NCBI GenBank assembly: GCA_003117195.1
Contig: BDSI01000009.1
Coordinates: forward strand, 186,001-250,000
Length of the DNA: 64,000 nucleotides
Direction of reading: 5' to 3'
Source: Eudorina sp. 2006-703-Eu-15
Taxonomy: Eukaryota > Chlorophyta > Chlorophyceae > Chlamydomonadales > Volvocaceae
The notes under the pieces: generated by a model
Told to the model about the DNA's origin: nothing
The model's input: only the letters and a program-made list of their open reading frames with translations
Database searches by the model: none
Program-made: the position numbers and the translations under genes
Shown here: positions 9,334-18,293 of the stretch, in pieces
Position numbering within the stretch: position 1 is the stretch's first letter
Layout of the letters: the number at the start of each line of letters is the position of its first letter

Positions 9334-9843
9334 TCAGGGACCCGTCGCTGTCCGTGAGTGCATGCGCGTGTGCCTGGAGGCAGTCGCGGCCAGCTGGAAC
9401 GTTAAGACGCCGCCTGGTCAAGGGTAACTCGCAACAATTGTTGACCGAGGCTTTCCTTAACCAGGCCTTGGGTTCTGCACGCTATCCCGCCTCCTGCACA
9501 CCTTGCACCCGCACAGGGCCACGACACCATCACACGCCCTGCTCGTTCAAGGGTCTCCAACACCAATGTAACACATCCTCCATGCTGCTTCCATTCGTTC
9601 ACGGACCCCCCCCCCTCCTCCTCCCTGACCCCTGAGCCTCCCCGACCCTCGATCGGGGCACCCTGGTCAACATGCAAAACCGGCCTATCTGTTCCAAACC
9701 TGTCACTACACTCTGGCCTCCACCCAGACCGCTCCTATAGTTGCTTGCAATGTCTTGCCCTGCCGGCTGCTGAGCGTCACTGCCAACCTGACGGCGGTGA
9801 GCTTTTGTATAGTGCAACTGTTTCCTTACTCCATTTCAGCAAG
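9334..9843. other. Intergenic region without a supported gene
   Basis: About 510 bp. It holds a C-run (9606-9615) and the small palindrome caacaattgttg at 9432-9443. Open frames here have no consistent composition. No RNA gene was recognised. Confidence 0.35.
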
Positions 9844-10005
9844 ATGGACCCGAACACATTTCTGGTGTGCGCCACGGTTACCGGCGCTACCTGGTTCCTT
9901 GGGCGTTCGATGCAGCTCGCCGGCCGCGACGTCAAGGACGGCTTGGAGCGCGCCGGGCTGCAAACCGTCTTTCCGGTTAAGAAGACGGATGACAAGAAAG
10001 GCTAA
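9844..10005 (+). CDS. Small protein with N-terminal hydrophobic segment
   Basis: 53 residues from the ATG at 9844. Residues about 5-22 are hydrophobic (FLVCATVTGATWFL) and could be a membrane anchor. The tail is charged and ends in a lysine/aspartate cluster. A distinct ATG follows a non-coding gap, and the tail composition is protein-like. No family recognised; size limits confidence. Confidence 0.5.
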   Translation: MDPNTFLVCATVTGATWFLGRSMQLAGRDVKDGLERAGLQTVFPVKKTDDKKG

Positions 10006-10757
10006 GCCGAAAAGGTGCTTCCGACTCTGGGCCGGCAACCTTTCGCCAGGGCTATGGCAAACTTACTTCCACCAAAACTACACTCGCCAACCGTCAAACA
10101 CCTCACGCCCCTAGCAAGCAACAGCCCACGCCACCGCACCACCCCTACCTGCCTATCCCCACTGCCCTCACCCACCCAACACCCACATGCCACGCAATCA
10201 TTCGCACCGCCTGCTGGCCTCCTCTGCCGCACACCTCATGCCCGCTGGCGCTCCACATGCCCCACCACCACCACGACCCCTGCACCGCTCCAATACGACA
10301 CCTGCCACCCCTGACACTCTGTGGCACCGCTCCAATACGACACCGCTCCATATTGCATTTTGCGCACTGCATGCAGTACTGCCGCGTGAACCTGGTGGTG
10401 GTCTCGAGCGTGGTCTCGAGCGTGGTCTCGAGCGTGGTCTCGAGCGTGGTCTCGAGCGTGGTCTCGAGCGTGGTCTCGAGCGTGGTCTCGAGCGTGGTCT
10501 CGAGCGTGGTCTCGAGCGTGGTCTCGAGCGTGGTCTCGAGCGTACACTGGTCACGCTTCAACGACTGCGCCGAGACCAGGTCGCCCGCGTGGCTGGGGAG
10601 GCCCTGGTTCATGCGGTCTCGTGCGGCTCTACAACTCCAGCCTGGAACGGGCCATCATGGCGACGAATCTCCGTTCCCGCCGGGTTCAACACAAACTACA
10701 GCCCCGAGAGAACTATACCCCCCTGACGCCCCGAGTCTCTCGCCGACGCTTTCGCCT
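10006..10757. other. Non-coding stretch with minisatellite
   Basis: About 750 bp between the small membrane protein and a spliced leftward gene. The left half is C-rich and low in complexity. The centre is the 12-bp satellite at 10400-10543. Long open frames through the satellite exist on both strands but look repeat-driven. Confidence 0.4.
10400..10543. repeat. 12-bp minisatellite, 12 perfect copies
   Basis: Unit ggtctcgagcgt repeated 12 times without mismatch. The unit contains a XhoI-type palindrome CTCGAG. Perfect homogeneity suggests recent expansion. Confidence 0.95.
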
Positions 10758-11357
10758 CTACTGTGCTACGGTCCTGGTGGCGGTCAGGATCAGGAGCGTT
10801 CCGGGCCGGAACGAGTTGCCGAGGTCCCACTCGAGCTTGGGGTCGCTCAGCAGGTGCACCTCGTAGCCCCGCGTCGCGATCGTCGCGTGCACCGACAGCC
10901 TCTCCAGCGCGGCGACGATGTCGCTCTGAACGCTCGCCAGCAGCCGGCTCGCGTACCTGTCGCCCACGCTCCGCAGGAACTCGCCATCGGCACCGAACAC
11001 GTAGAAGGCCCAGTCGCAGCCATGCTCGAGCAGGCGGTGGGCCTCCAGGCGGACCTTGGAGCCACCCGAGCCATCCGACGACAGATCGATGTGGAGCGCA
11101 AACCGGACTGCCAGAGCCATACAGAAGGAAAAAAAGCGATGAAGAAGGATTTTTCAGGTCCTGAATCGCAGCAGCAAACTGGAACACTTACCAGTAATGT
11201 CGTCATATTCTTCGCCCTGGTGCGCCCTATTGACTTGATCATTGTCCTTTTCTTCTTCATCATCGAGCACCACGGCGATGCTGTCCGCGAGCTCCGCGAT
11301 GTTCTCCGAGGAGATCTCCGAGTCGACCGGCTTGCCACGCGGCCCAATCCGAACCAT
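10758..11357 (-). CDS. Spliced gene, function unknown (two exons)
   Basis: Exon 1 is 11192-11357 (ATG at 11357), intron 11108-11191 (84 bp, GTAAGT...TGGCAG), exon 2 10758-11107. Together they form 172 in-frame codons. Without splicing, exon 1 runs into a stop and exon 2 has only an internal Met inside the intron. Exon 1 encodes a basic start and an acidic stretch (DDEEEKDND). Exon 2 encodes an alpha/beta domain with alternating strands (FALHIDLSS, WAFYVFGADGE, ATRGYEVHLL, TLLILTA) resembling a small nucleotide-binding or ACT-like fold, though no family is recognised. The phase-1 intron is one of several in the window. Confidence 0.7.
11108..11191 (-). other. Predicted spliceosomal intron (84 bp)
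   Basis: Canonical GTAAGT donor and CTGGCAG acceptor on the minus strand. Removal joins two open frames in phase 1. Confidence 0.75.
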
Positions 11358-11500
11358 TTTTGTGGTCTTCAAAACGAACTCTACGATGTGTTGGTGTTTG
11401 CAGGGCAGGAAACATCATGAGTCATGCCGACTTTGGGCAAATCAAAGTCGGCAGAGAGAGGGACATTTTTTGTTGTTTTTCTGGTAGAGAGTTGGCAACA

Positions 11501-11725
11501 ATGCTGCGCACGTGGATTATGCTGGTCCTCTTCGTGGGCCTCTTCCTGGTCATGCATGGCGTGTACGAGGAGCGCCTGGACGCCGTGAAGAAGTTGGTGC
11601 GCGTCGAGTACCGCTTCATCCCGCGGACGTACTACGAGGAGCAGCTCATGAACGCGGAGGGCTCGCTGGCGACCAAGTTCAAGAGCATGTTCCAGGGCGA
11701 GGACCCGGGACCCGGCGGGCGGTGA
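11501..11725 (+). CDS. Small single-pass membrane protein
   Basis: 74 residues. Hydrophobic residues 5-20 (WIMLVLFVGLFLVM) follow a short N-terminus. The soluble part contains VEYRFIPRTYYEEQL and a KFKSMFQGEDPG motif. The dense pattern of aromatic, Pro-Arg and acidic residues suggests a constrained family; I recall similar short proteins in other giant viruses but cannot verify this. Likely virion or inner-membrane component (inference). Confidence 0.7.
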   Translation: MLRTWIMLVLFVGLFLVMHGVYEERLDAVKKLVRVEYRFIPRTYYEEQLMNAEGSLATKFKSMFQGEDPGPGGR

Positions 11726-11850
11726 CGCGGCCGGCCATGGGTGGGGGAAGAAGGACGAGGATGAACTGGGAGTGGCCGGTAAGCTATTTTTCGACCGGAC
11801 TGTAGTGCGCGTGGTCGCGAGGACTACCCAAAAACCAAAACATAAAACAT

Positions 11851-12348
11851 TTAAGCATTTGAATCGAAACTGCAACGAGAAACTTTCAATAGGTCTGAAA
11901 CAATCTCTGATCTTTCCTTTGAGCTTCCGCTTAATTCCCTTTTTGCTTTCTCAAGTATCCTCACCGCGTCAGATCTCGTGTAATAGCATCTCATGGAATC
12001 GGGTAAAAGTCGCACCCCGGTATCAATGTCCTTAAGGCCTCTCAGCTCGGATGACGAAAACTGGCCCTTGGCAAAAGCCTGCAAGTAGAACGCGTGACAG
12101 TCTGCTCCAGAATCAAATTTCCGGCCTGTCTGGATCTGGGATTGTGGAGTGCAGAACTGTTCAGCGACCTTCCGTTGAAGATCCTGGAGTATTTTGCTTT
12201 CATCCTCTACCAGTTTGGCTTTCAATTTGGCTTTCAGTTGCTCCGTGTCCTGTGCTTCGAAATCTTCATCACGATTTTGTTTGTCGCTATCTGTTGTCAC
12301 TTTGGAGTTCTCTTCGGGGGTGCCTTTAGAAATAATAGAGAGCAACAT
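11851..12348 (-). CDS. Hydrophilic helical protein, unknown
   Basis: 165 residues from the ATG at 12348. Residues 10-75 are highly charged and coiled-coil-like (repeated Gln/Lys/Ala heptads: EQLKAKLKAKLVEDE). A Cys-containing domain with GADCHAFYLQAFAKGQF follows, then another helix. The gene is clearly less GC-rich than its neighbours, which suggests a different origin or age. No family recognised. Confidence 0.65.
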   Translation of the reverse strand: MLLSIISKGTPEENSKVTTDSDKQNRDEDFEAQDTEQLKAKLKAKLVEDESKILQDLQRKVAEQFCTPQSQIQTGRKFDSGADCHAFYLQAFAKGQFSSSELRGLKDIDTGVRLLPDSMRCYYTRSDAVRILEKAKRELSGSSKERSEIVSDLLKVSRCSFDSNA

Positions 12349-12752
12349 GTGTATCAATTACCGGTATTATTATTGAATCTATGTATATTGTCTCACAGGT
12401 CTCATCCTTATGTGTTTTCATTTCGCCGTACCGTAGTACAAAATGCACAGTTACGTACCGGTCGAGTTACGTACCGGACGACATGAGCACCCTCGAAAGC
12501 GCGCTCCATGGCAGCTCCGGTGCCCTGCTCGGCCAGCATTCCAGAGGACGAGCAGCAAGCATGGCTGGAATACGTTTAAGATGAAGTAAAATCCCATGCA
12601 TAGAGTTCTGTGTCGCCACGCCGACCCTTCAAGAAGCAGGCAGCTGTGCTTGAACGGAACGGAACAAAATCGGAGGCACATAAAAAGGAGATGTAAGCAT
12701 ATACTTGATGCCTTTAGTTGTGCGTTCTGCGGTTGCTAACAACAAGCGCGCT

Positions 12753-13157
12753 ATGTGCAGATTTGACGTTCAGTACCGGACATACCGCGACACGGATACG
12801 CTCTCCATCTATTTTGCAAAAGCGTCACCAGGCGTTATCAGCCACAGCGCAGAGCTGGTCCCCGGGATACTGGTGGACTACACCGAGACCGAGCGTGTGG
12901 TGTGTATCGACATCGACACGTCCATGTTCGACGTCCCCGACCAACTCGACTCGAAGTTTGTGGAGTATGACACAACATCAGACAGGCTGGCCTTGTCCTT
13001 CGAGGTCACGCCAGCAGCAGCAGCAGTCGTGACGGAGATCCCAACGGAGGACCCCGACATATTCATCGGTGTCTGCTCGTCAGCCTTGTGGCGCGCTGTC
13101 ATCTTCAAGCGGGCCCGCGAACGGCTTCTTGTTCCCACGATGGGGTGGGTCAAGTAA
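12753..13157 (+). CDS. DUF2283-like protein
   Basis: 134 residues from the ATG at 12753. The order of features fits the DUF2283 family of small beta proteins: Y-x(4)-D-TLSIYFA, a loop, SAELVPGILVDYTE, VVCIDID. That family typically has about 60-70 residues, so the second half (an Ala-rich linker, then DPDIFIGVCSSALWRAV) is an extension. A possible intron lies just upstream: GTAAGC near 12695, branch-like TGCTAAC at 12733-12739, and CAG at 12758-12760. The true N-terminus may therefore come from an upstream exon. The function of DUF2283 is unknown. Confidence 0.65.
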   Translation: MCRFDVQYRTYRDTDTLSIYFAKASPGVISHSAELVPGILVDYTETERVVCIDIDTSMFDVPDQLDSKFVEYDTTSDRLALSFEVTPAAAAVVTEIPTEDPDIFIGVCSSALWRAVIFKRARERLLVPTMGWVK

Positions 13158-13494
13158 GCAACCGTTATTGCTCCAGACGTCCAGGAAGTAGCTTGCTGGA
13201 ATACACCTGTGCTCGAAACACCTGAGCCACGGCCACCAGTACGCTGCCGCTGCCTCGGGGAACGCCGACCTCTTCTCGCGCTTCTGCTCGCGCGGCCGGG
13301 GTCGGAGAGGGACCTATGTGCAGCGGGACGCAGCGGGATGCCCGCGAGAGCCTTCAGGAAGGGGGACTACGCGACCTGAGACGCGTCACTGCTGGACCGC
13401 GCACTCGAGGTCAATGCGTCGCGCGCAGTACTGTCGCGCATGCGGAAGGATGGTTTCAGTTGGACCAGATGTGCCGACCTCGTGGCGCGAGTCC
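13158..13494. other. Intergenic region, nothing convincing
   Basis: About 340 bp between the DUF2283-like gene and the duplicated 3' end of the F-box gene. Open frames are short and mirror each other in antisense. No clear signal was seen. Confidence 0.3.
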
Positions 13495-13597
13495 AGCGAG
13501 TCCAGCGAGTCCAGCGAGTTACAAAATGGAGAGCGGCACGACGAGCGAGTCCAGCGAGTCCAGCGAGTTACAAAATGGAGAGCGGCACGACGAGCGC
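13495..13597. repeat. 49-bp tandem duplication containing the F-box gene stop codon
   Basis: The segment ttacaaaatggagagcggca plus flanking gcgagtcca units occurs at 13519 and again at 13568, a 49-bp unit. The second copy is the authentic end of the leftward F-box gene; the first lies downstream as non-coding DNA. Short 9-bp sub-repeats (gagtccagc) accompany it. Confidence 0.85.
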
Positions 13598-15250
13598 GTC
13601 CAGCTGCCCCAGGATCTTCGACAGCGGGGTGCCGCGCGGCCAGAGCCACGGGGTCCCGTTGAGCACACTGGCAAAGGCCGTGTAGTACAGCTGAGCCGGA
13701 TCCGGCCCAGCCGGACCGTCACAGACGCCGGGGCGCGCGACAAGGATGACTGGTGCGCCGCTTGTTGAGAACGGCAGCACGGCGGCCCGCACCAAGCGAA
13801 CTTGTGCGCCACTGTCCAGCTCCGCGAGCGCGTCCGTGACCGCCTGCCGCGTCGGATGGTCGACCACGGCGAGCCTGGCGAGCAGCCCCGGCGCACTTGC
13901 CTGCCACTTTGACTCCTCGTCCGCGAGCGCGGCAGCGACGGCGCGCTCGATGCGGGGCAAGACGCCGTTGAGCTGTAGGAAGTCCTGGTCCGTGACTTTG
14001 CAATATTCGCAAGGCCTCATGTCAAGAGACAGGTGACAGGCTGCGTGCGGCGCGGCCGCAGAGGTCTCGAAGGAGACCTCGACGCGCGTCCGCGCGCTGC
14101 CCGCGCGACCCGCGCGACCCGCCTCGCGCATCCGCGAGGCCACGAGCTCGACGAGGTCTTCCTGCTCCTGGTGTAGGGAATCTTGGAGCGCCCGGTGCGC
14201 ATCCCCGACATGGATCGTGCGGACGTCGACCCGGTCGCACCGCTGCACGAGCTCGCGGAAGCGCGCGCACGGTCCGCCGCGGTAGGCGACTAGCCAGTGC
14301 ACGCACAGTTCCCGCAAGTTCAGACGCGCGAGTTCCTTGCGCAGCGACATGTACGCGAGGACCTGCGACGCCAGCTCGTCCATCTGGCACTCCAGCACGC
14401 TGGCCTCCACCGTGAGCCTGCTCACGGCTTTCCGAACCGACCCCGCGCCGAACTCAATCTTCAAGGTCCCGTGCGGCTCCCGCAGGACCACGTGCCGGAC
14501 CGAGTCCGGCAGGTGCTGCAGGAACGTGGACAGACTGACACCTGGGAGGCCCTCTACAGGAGGCTTCCAGAAGACCATGTTGCGCACGGCGAGGTCGAGG
14601 ACCTGGAGATCGAGCATCCTCGCGAAGGCGTGCACTTCCGGCAGGGTCAGCATGTCGCACAGCACCGGGTGGGACGTTCCCAGTGACTTGAGCCTCGAGC
14701 CGGCCAGGTTCTCGATGTCCTGCAGGCCCAGGTAGCCGCTGGGCAGGTGCAGGCTCTCCAGCTTGGCGATGCCGTCCGCCCGGATGCGTCCGAGCAGGAA
14801 CATGGACTCAGAGAGCTTGCGCAGGTCGAGCGTGCGCAGGCCCGGGAGCCGGGAGACCAGCGCCGCCACGGCGCGGTCGCACGCGATATCTGGGCAACCT
14901 CGGACCGCCAGACTCAGGTGCGTGATCCGGTCATATTCCCCGAGACGCCGGAACGGGATCATGGCCAGCTCAGCCAGACGCCGCCCGTGTGTGTTGACCC
15001 GCTCGTGGCAGAGCGTCAGGTCCAGGCGGTGGCACGATGGCCACTTTTTCAGGTCCAGACGTATGTCTTCCTGACATCCATCGGCGCTGACGGTGATGGA
15101 GAGTTCGCGGACGTGCTGGTCGACGACGTGCCGCAGGCTCTTGCAGACCAGGCGCGCGCATCTCATGTTGGACAATGGACCCAGGACTTCCAAGAAACAG
15201 GGGGGCAGCGCGATGCCCGCGAACTCGTCAAACCGATTCGGACACTCCAT
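13568..15250 (-). CDS. F-box-like protein with leucine-rich repeats
   Basis: 560 residues. An F-box-like N-terminus (residues 12-45: LPPCFLEVLGPLSNMRCARLVCKSLRHVV) is followed by a series of LRR-like units: GLRTLDLRKL, AKLESLHLPSG, MLDLQVLDLAVRN, LNLRELCVHWL. F-box proteins bridge substrates to SCF ubiquitin ligases, with the LRRs as the recognition face. A host-protein-degradation role is the family expectation, not shown here. The ATG at 15250 is clear. The last 9 codons plus stop are duplicated downstream. Confidence 0.85.
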   Translation of the reverse strand: MECPNRFDEFAGIALPPCFLEVLGPLSNMRCARLVCKSLRHVVDQHVRELSITVSADGCQEDIRLDLKKWPSCHRLDLTLCHERVNTHGRRLAELAMIPFRRLGEYDRITHLSLAVRGCPDIACDRAVAALVSRLPGLRTLDLRKLSESMFLLGRIRADGIAKLESLHLPSGYLGLQDIENLAGSRLKSLGTSHPVLCDMLTLPEVHAFARMLDLQVLDLAVRNMVFWKPPVEGLPGVSLSTFLQHLPDSVRHVVLREPHGTLKIEFGAGSVRKAVSRLTVEASVLECQMDELASQVLAYMSLRKELARLNLRELCVHWLVAYRGGPCARFRELVQRCDRVDVRTIHVGDAHRALQDSLHQEQEDLVELVASRMREAGRAGRAGSARTRVEVSFETSAAAPHAACHLSLDMRPCEYCKVTDQDFLQLNGVLPRIERAVAAALADEESKWQASAPGLLARLAVVDHPTRQAVTDALAELDSGAQVRLVRAAVLPFSTSGAPVILVARPGVCDGPAGPDPAQLYYTAFASVLNGTPWLWPRGTPLSKILGQLDALVVPLSIL

Positions 15251-15359
15251 GGGTCCCGTAGGGAACGACTTACGGCCATCACGGCCTTTTTACGGCCGCA
15301 ACGCCGAGCTGTTCTCTTGGCTGCTCGCGCAGCCGGGGTCGGAGACGTCATCAGCGACC

Positions 15360-15998
15360 ATGGTATACAGACACCGTACACACAGACATGGAGTTCTGCT
15401 GCCGCCGGAGCTGCAGCTGCGCGTCCTCGGAACCAGGAACGAGAGGCCGTGCAGCCGGTCGCTCGGGTCACTCCTCTGCGCTGTTCAAGATCCAGTCTGA
15501 GCTGGCCTGGTTCCTCGACAGGCAGCAGCGTGCCAAGTTGGTTGCCCTGGTCGCGGCGTCCGGCGACCTTCAGATGCACGATGGAACTCTCGAACGCCTG
15601 CGCACGCAGGGAAGCCATGCGAAGCCACTTTGCGACCTGCGCATTTCTCCTCTCGCGCTTCCGCATATGGTCGTGGTCCGACGTGCTGAACGTGGCCGCT
15701 GGGGTGGGTCGGCTGGACATGTGCAAGCGGATCCTGGCTGGCTTCTGCAAGGGGTGCGACCTCGAATCAGTGCGCTGGGTTCTTCGCTACCTCTTTCCGA
15801 GCCCGGACGCTCATCGCGTGCGCCGCGGGTTCGACGACTGCCGACTGGAAAGAGAACCCAAGACTTCCAAGGTGACTTACTCGGCTGCTGCTCCAGCGTT
15901 CCGCCGTCAGAACGGTCGCACAGGTCGCGGCGAGGAACAACGACGTGGACCTGCTGGAGTACCTTTTGCAGCTCGGGCGGTGCACCGGGCGGCTGTAG
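15360..15998 (+). pseudogene. F-box/ankyrin gene, frame-broken, with one predicted intron
   Basis: From the ATG at 15360 an F-box-like start (VLLPPELQLRVLGT) is seen. Ankyrin-type helices continue in the other two frames: DRQQRAKLVALVAASGDLQM, then WSDVLNVAAGVGRLDMCKRIL. After a predicted intron at about 15818-15896 (GTGCGC donor, CTGCTCCAG acceptor, 79 bp) the final repeat reads VAARNNDVDLLEYLLQLG and stops at TAG 15996-15998. The intron restores one junction exactly, but two others (near 15480 and 15577) lack splice sites and look like indels. Decay or sequence error are both possible. Confidence 0.6.
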
Positions 15999-16297
15999 AC
16001 CACGCGGCCCTGGACAGTTTGCTCGAGCAGCCAGCCGCGCGCGTGGAGGAACTCGCAGACGTGCATGGGCTCGGGCGGGAAGGACGGTGCTACCAACTCT
16101 CTCATGACGTCGTCCTCCTCGCAGTCCTGCTTCTTGACCCGGATGCCGACCGCGTCCAGCGCGATCTGGAGGATCTCCAGGTCGCCGCTGCGGGCGATCG
16201 CCCCGAGCAAGCTCCTGCGCTCCTTGCGGCTCATGCGGTCGACGCGGCCGGCCGCCACAAAGTGCTCGACGAACCATCTTGCAGGGACATCGGCCAC
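15767..16297 (-). CDS. Ankyrin-like protein, N-terminus uncertain
   Basis: The frame opens after a stop near 16313 and has no ATG at its start (first candidate is GTG at 16297). The N-terminal half is ankyrin-like: MSRKERRSLLGAIARSGDLE matches in style the DRQQRAKLVALVAASGDLQ helix of the gene on the other strand, and CEFLHARGWLLEQ also fits. The second half overlaps the plus-strand ankyrin gene and is probably not real coding. A GTAAGT at about 15878 may be a splice donor. Treat as a fragment or incompletely defined spliced gene. Confidence 0.4.
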   Translation of the reverse strand: MADVPARWFVEHFVAAGRVDRMSRKERRSLLGAIARSGDLEILQIALDAVGIRVKKQDCEEDDVMRELVAPSFPPEPMHVCEFLHARGWLLEQTVQGRVVYSRPVHRPSCKRYSSRSTSLFLAATCATVLTAERWSSSRVSHLGSLGFSFQSAVVEPAAHAMSVRARKEVAKNPAH

Positions 16298-16423
16298 GGT
16301 CGAGCCATTTCACGTGCTGCACATTGAGCTGCAGAGACTGCGTACGTATCTTTGAACAAAAGTTCGGCAGTACGGTATATCCATCATCTCAGCGTCCATG
16401 TCATTGGACTGTTGGACTCAAGA

Positions 16424-17392
16424 CTACAGCAGCATCACAGAGGCCTGGGCCCAGTCCGCAGCCGCCCATTGACCCTCCGGTGTTGCCTGCTGATCCTGGA
16501 CGAGGACCTCTGCAACGCACGGCGGCGCCGTGTGATCGACGTCAAGCTGGCGGTCGCGCACGACCTCAGCGAGCTCCACCTTTTGGTGTTTTCGGGTTCG
16601 GGCAAACGTTTGGTGAAAGGAACTGTTATCGAAACACCGGGCGTAGATGCACTCGCGCAGGTGTTCCGGGAGGGAGTCGAGGCGGGTCCTGTCCAAGTCG
16701 GCGGTCTCGATCGCGCGCGCCGTGACTAGATCGTCAAAGTCGTAGAGCGCGGAGCCTCCGTTCATCTCGCGCTCCTGCTTCACTCGCGCCTCGTAGTGCG
16801 TGGTGTCCAGGTCCACGTCGCGGCTGGCCGGACAGCCGTAGTACCCGACCCCGTAGCCCGCTTGCCTGGAGAGGACCTCGAGCAGCTCCAGGACGCGCTT
16901 GAAGCTCGCGAGCCAGTCTCTGTTGTACCACCTGACGCTCATCGGATGTGTCTCGCCGCGCAGCCGCATCTGAGTCTGCCACGAAAGTTGGTACGTGATG
17001 TCTCTGGGTTGCCAATCTCTGGGTTGCCAATCGGCGTGGTCGGTCGGCTGGAACGCAACCCTGTTCAGCTGGAAGACGACTCTTACGTATTCAGGCAACT
17101 CTGCGAACAGTAGCGAGCAGAAGCGGACCTGGACGTTGTCGCGTTCCAGATCATCATCGCGCTGCCGGTGTGCCTGCAGGCGTGCCAGGTAGGCCGGCAA
17201 TTCCCGCAACTTGTTCTCGAACTCCGGGATGTCCGTTGTGATGACGAGGTTACTGTCCACGTCGTACTCCTCGCGAGCAAAGAGGGGCGGGCTGTGCTGT
17301 CGGAAAGAGGACATGGTGGTGACCGGTAGTCGTGACCGGTAGTCGGTGACGCGCCTCGTGCGCTTCTCGCTTAGGTTCTTTTGGGGATGCAT
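16424..17392 (-). CDS. Paralogue 1 of a tandem pair, function unknown
   Basis: 322 residues if started at 17392; the ATG at 17314 (MSSFRQH) is equally plausible. It contains DWLASFKRVLELLE near the middle, LDSLPEHLRECIYARCF (a motif like an F-box or BC-box helix), and the C-terminal signature AAADWAQASVMLL. The same three landmarks occur in the next gene upstream. A WQPRD repeat is present near residue 125. No enzymatic motif is visible. The C-terminal signature shared by the pair may bind a common partner (inference). Confidence 0.7.
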   Translation of the reverse strand: MHPQKNLSEKRTRRVTDYRSRLPVTTMSSFRQHSPPLFAREEYDVDSNLVITTDIPEFENKLRELPAYLARLQAHRQRDDDLERDNVQVRFCSLLFAELPEYVRVVFQLNRVAFQPTDHADWQPRDWQPRDITYQLSWQTQMRLRGETHPMSVRWYNRDWLASFKRVLELLEVLSRQAGYGVGYYGCPASRDVDLDTTHYEARVKQEREMNGGSALYDFDDLVTARAIETADLDRTRLDSLPEHLRECIYARCFDNSSFHQTFARTRKHQKVELAEVVRDRQLDVDHTAPPCVAEVLVQDQQATPEGQWAAADWAQASVMLL

Positions 17393-18007
17393 TTACAGCA
17401 GCAGCACGGAGGCCTGGGCCCAGTCCGCGGCCGCACTGAAGTAGCCCTCAGGGGCAGGTGCAGGAGGTGCCGCCTGGGTGGCGAGTCTTTCCCTGGGCGT
17501 ATTTCTGTTCAAGCGGAACGGATTGAGGAACACATCGTAGAACATTACGTCGGCGGTGCGCATGTCGCGCATGCGCGCTCCAAAGTCCATTTCTTTGTTG
17601 CCCTCAAGGGCAACAAAGATGCGGTCAACATCGCGCTGGCGGTCGCACGCGAGCTTCTCGAGGTCCAGTGCGCCCATCTTTCTTGTCCTCTTGCAGAATG
17701 TCAGTTTTTGTTTTTCCAACCACCCGGGGGTGAAGCACTGGGCGTAGATGTACTCGCACACGTCGGCTGGGAGTTGTTGTTGGAGACTCCTTGGAGAACC
17801 CTCCTCGACGAGCTCCATGTTGCGCGCCGTGATGATGTCTTCAAAGCTCTCGATGTCGCGCTCTCTCTGGGCGAGGGTCTGGTACTGCGACGCGTCCAGG
17901 TCGCCATCGCGGCCGGCCGGCAAGTTGCGAACAACCGCGTAGCCGGCCTCTCGACACAGCGACTCGAGCAGCTCCAGGACGCGCTTGAAGCTCGCGAGCC
18001 AGTCCAT
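17393..18007 (-). CDS. Paralogue 2, 5'-truncated at a GC-rich island
   Basis: 204 residues from the ATG at 18007, beginning directly at DWLASFKRVLELLE. The roughly 150 residues preceding this motif in paralogue 1 are missing. Upstream sequence is an extreme GC island instead. The C-terminus AAADWAQASVLLL matches paralogue 1. An internal segment near residue 130 holds a 26-bp palindrome (17593-17618) absent from paralogue 1, suggesting a small insertion that stayed in frame. Its TAA abuts the first possible ATG of paralogue 1. Confidence 0.65.
   Translation of the reverse strand: MDWLASFKRVLELLESLCREAGYAVVRNLPAGRDGDLDASQYQTLAQRERDIESFEDIITARNMELVEEGSPRSLQQQLPADVCEYIYAQCFTPGWLEKQKLTFCKRTRKMGALDLEKLACDRQRDVDRIFVALEGNKEMDFGARMRDMRTADVMFYDVFLNPFRLNRNTPRERLATQAAPPAPAPEGYFSAAADWAQASVLLL
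17593..17618. repeat. 26-bp palindrome inside coding sequence
   Basis: ctttgttgccct, two-base loop, then its exact complement. It resembles the RNR leader hairpin in sequence (CTTTGTTG core). Confidence 0.75.
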
Positions 18008-18029
18008 GTCCACGTCCAGTCCATGTCCA

Positions 18030-18250
18030 CGTACCGCCGGGGCGTACCGCCCCGACGGGGCGTCGGCCCGGACCGCCACACGCCGCGGTCCCCCCGGACC
18101 GCCGCCCGGGGCGGTCCCCCCGCCCCGGCGCCCCGGCCCCGGGGCGCCACGGGCCGGGGCCCGGGGCCCGGGCCGCCCCGGCGCCCCGCCCCGGCGGCCC
18201 CCCAGACCGCGCGCACCCATCGGGGCGGTCCGTCGGGCAGTCCTGGCCCC
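18030..18250. repeat. Extreme GC low-complexity island A
   Basis: About 220 bp composed almost only of G and C with short CCCCGG/GGGCCC palindromes. It shares the word ccccccggaccgcc with a second island at 30640-30770. It sits exactly where paralogue 2 is truncated and just before the WDW-repeat gene. Confidence 0.8.
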
Positions 18251-18293
18251 GGCGCCCCGACGCCCCGACCGCCTCCAACGCCCCGACGTGACC

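Noticed and set aside
10257..11420. Long plus-strand frame through the 12-bp satellite
   Set aside because: It is kept open by the repeat and by the antisense of the spliced gene at 10758-11357. Composition is not protein-like outside the repeat.
12508..12579. 23-residue frame MAAPVPCSASIPEDEQQAWLEYV
   Set aside because: The sequence looks natural, but it is too short and has no promoter or homologous context; it could be an exon of a spliced gene.
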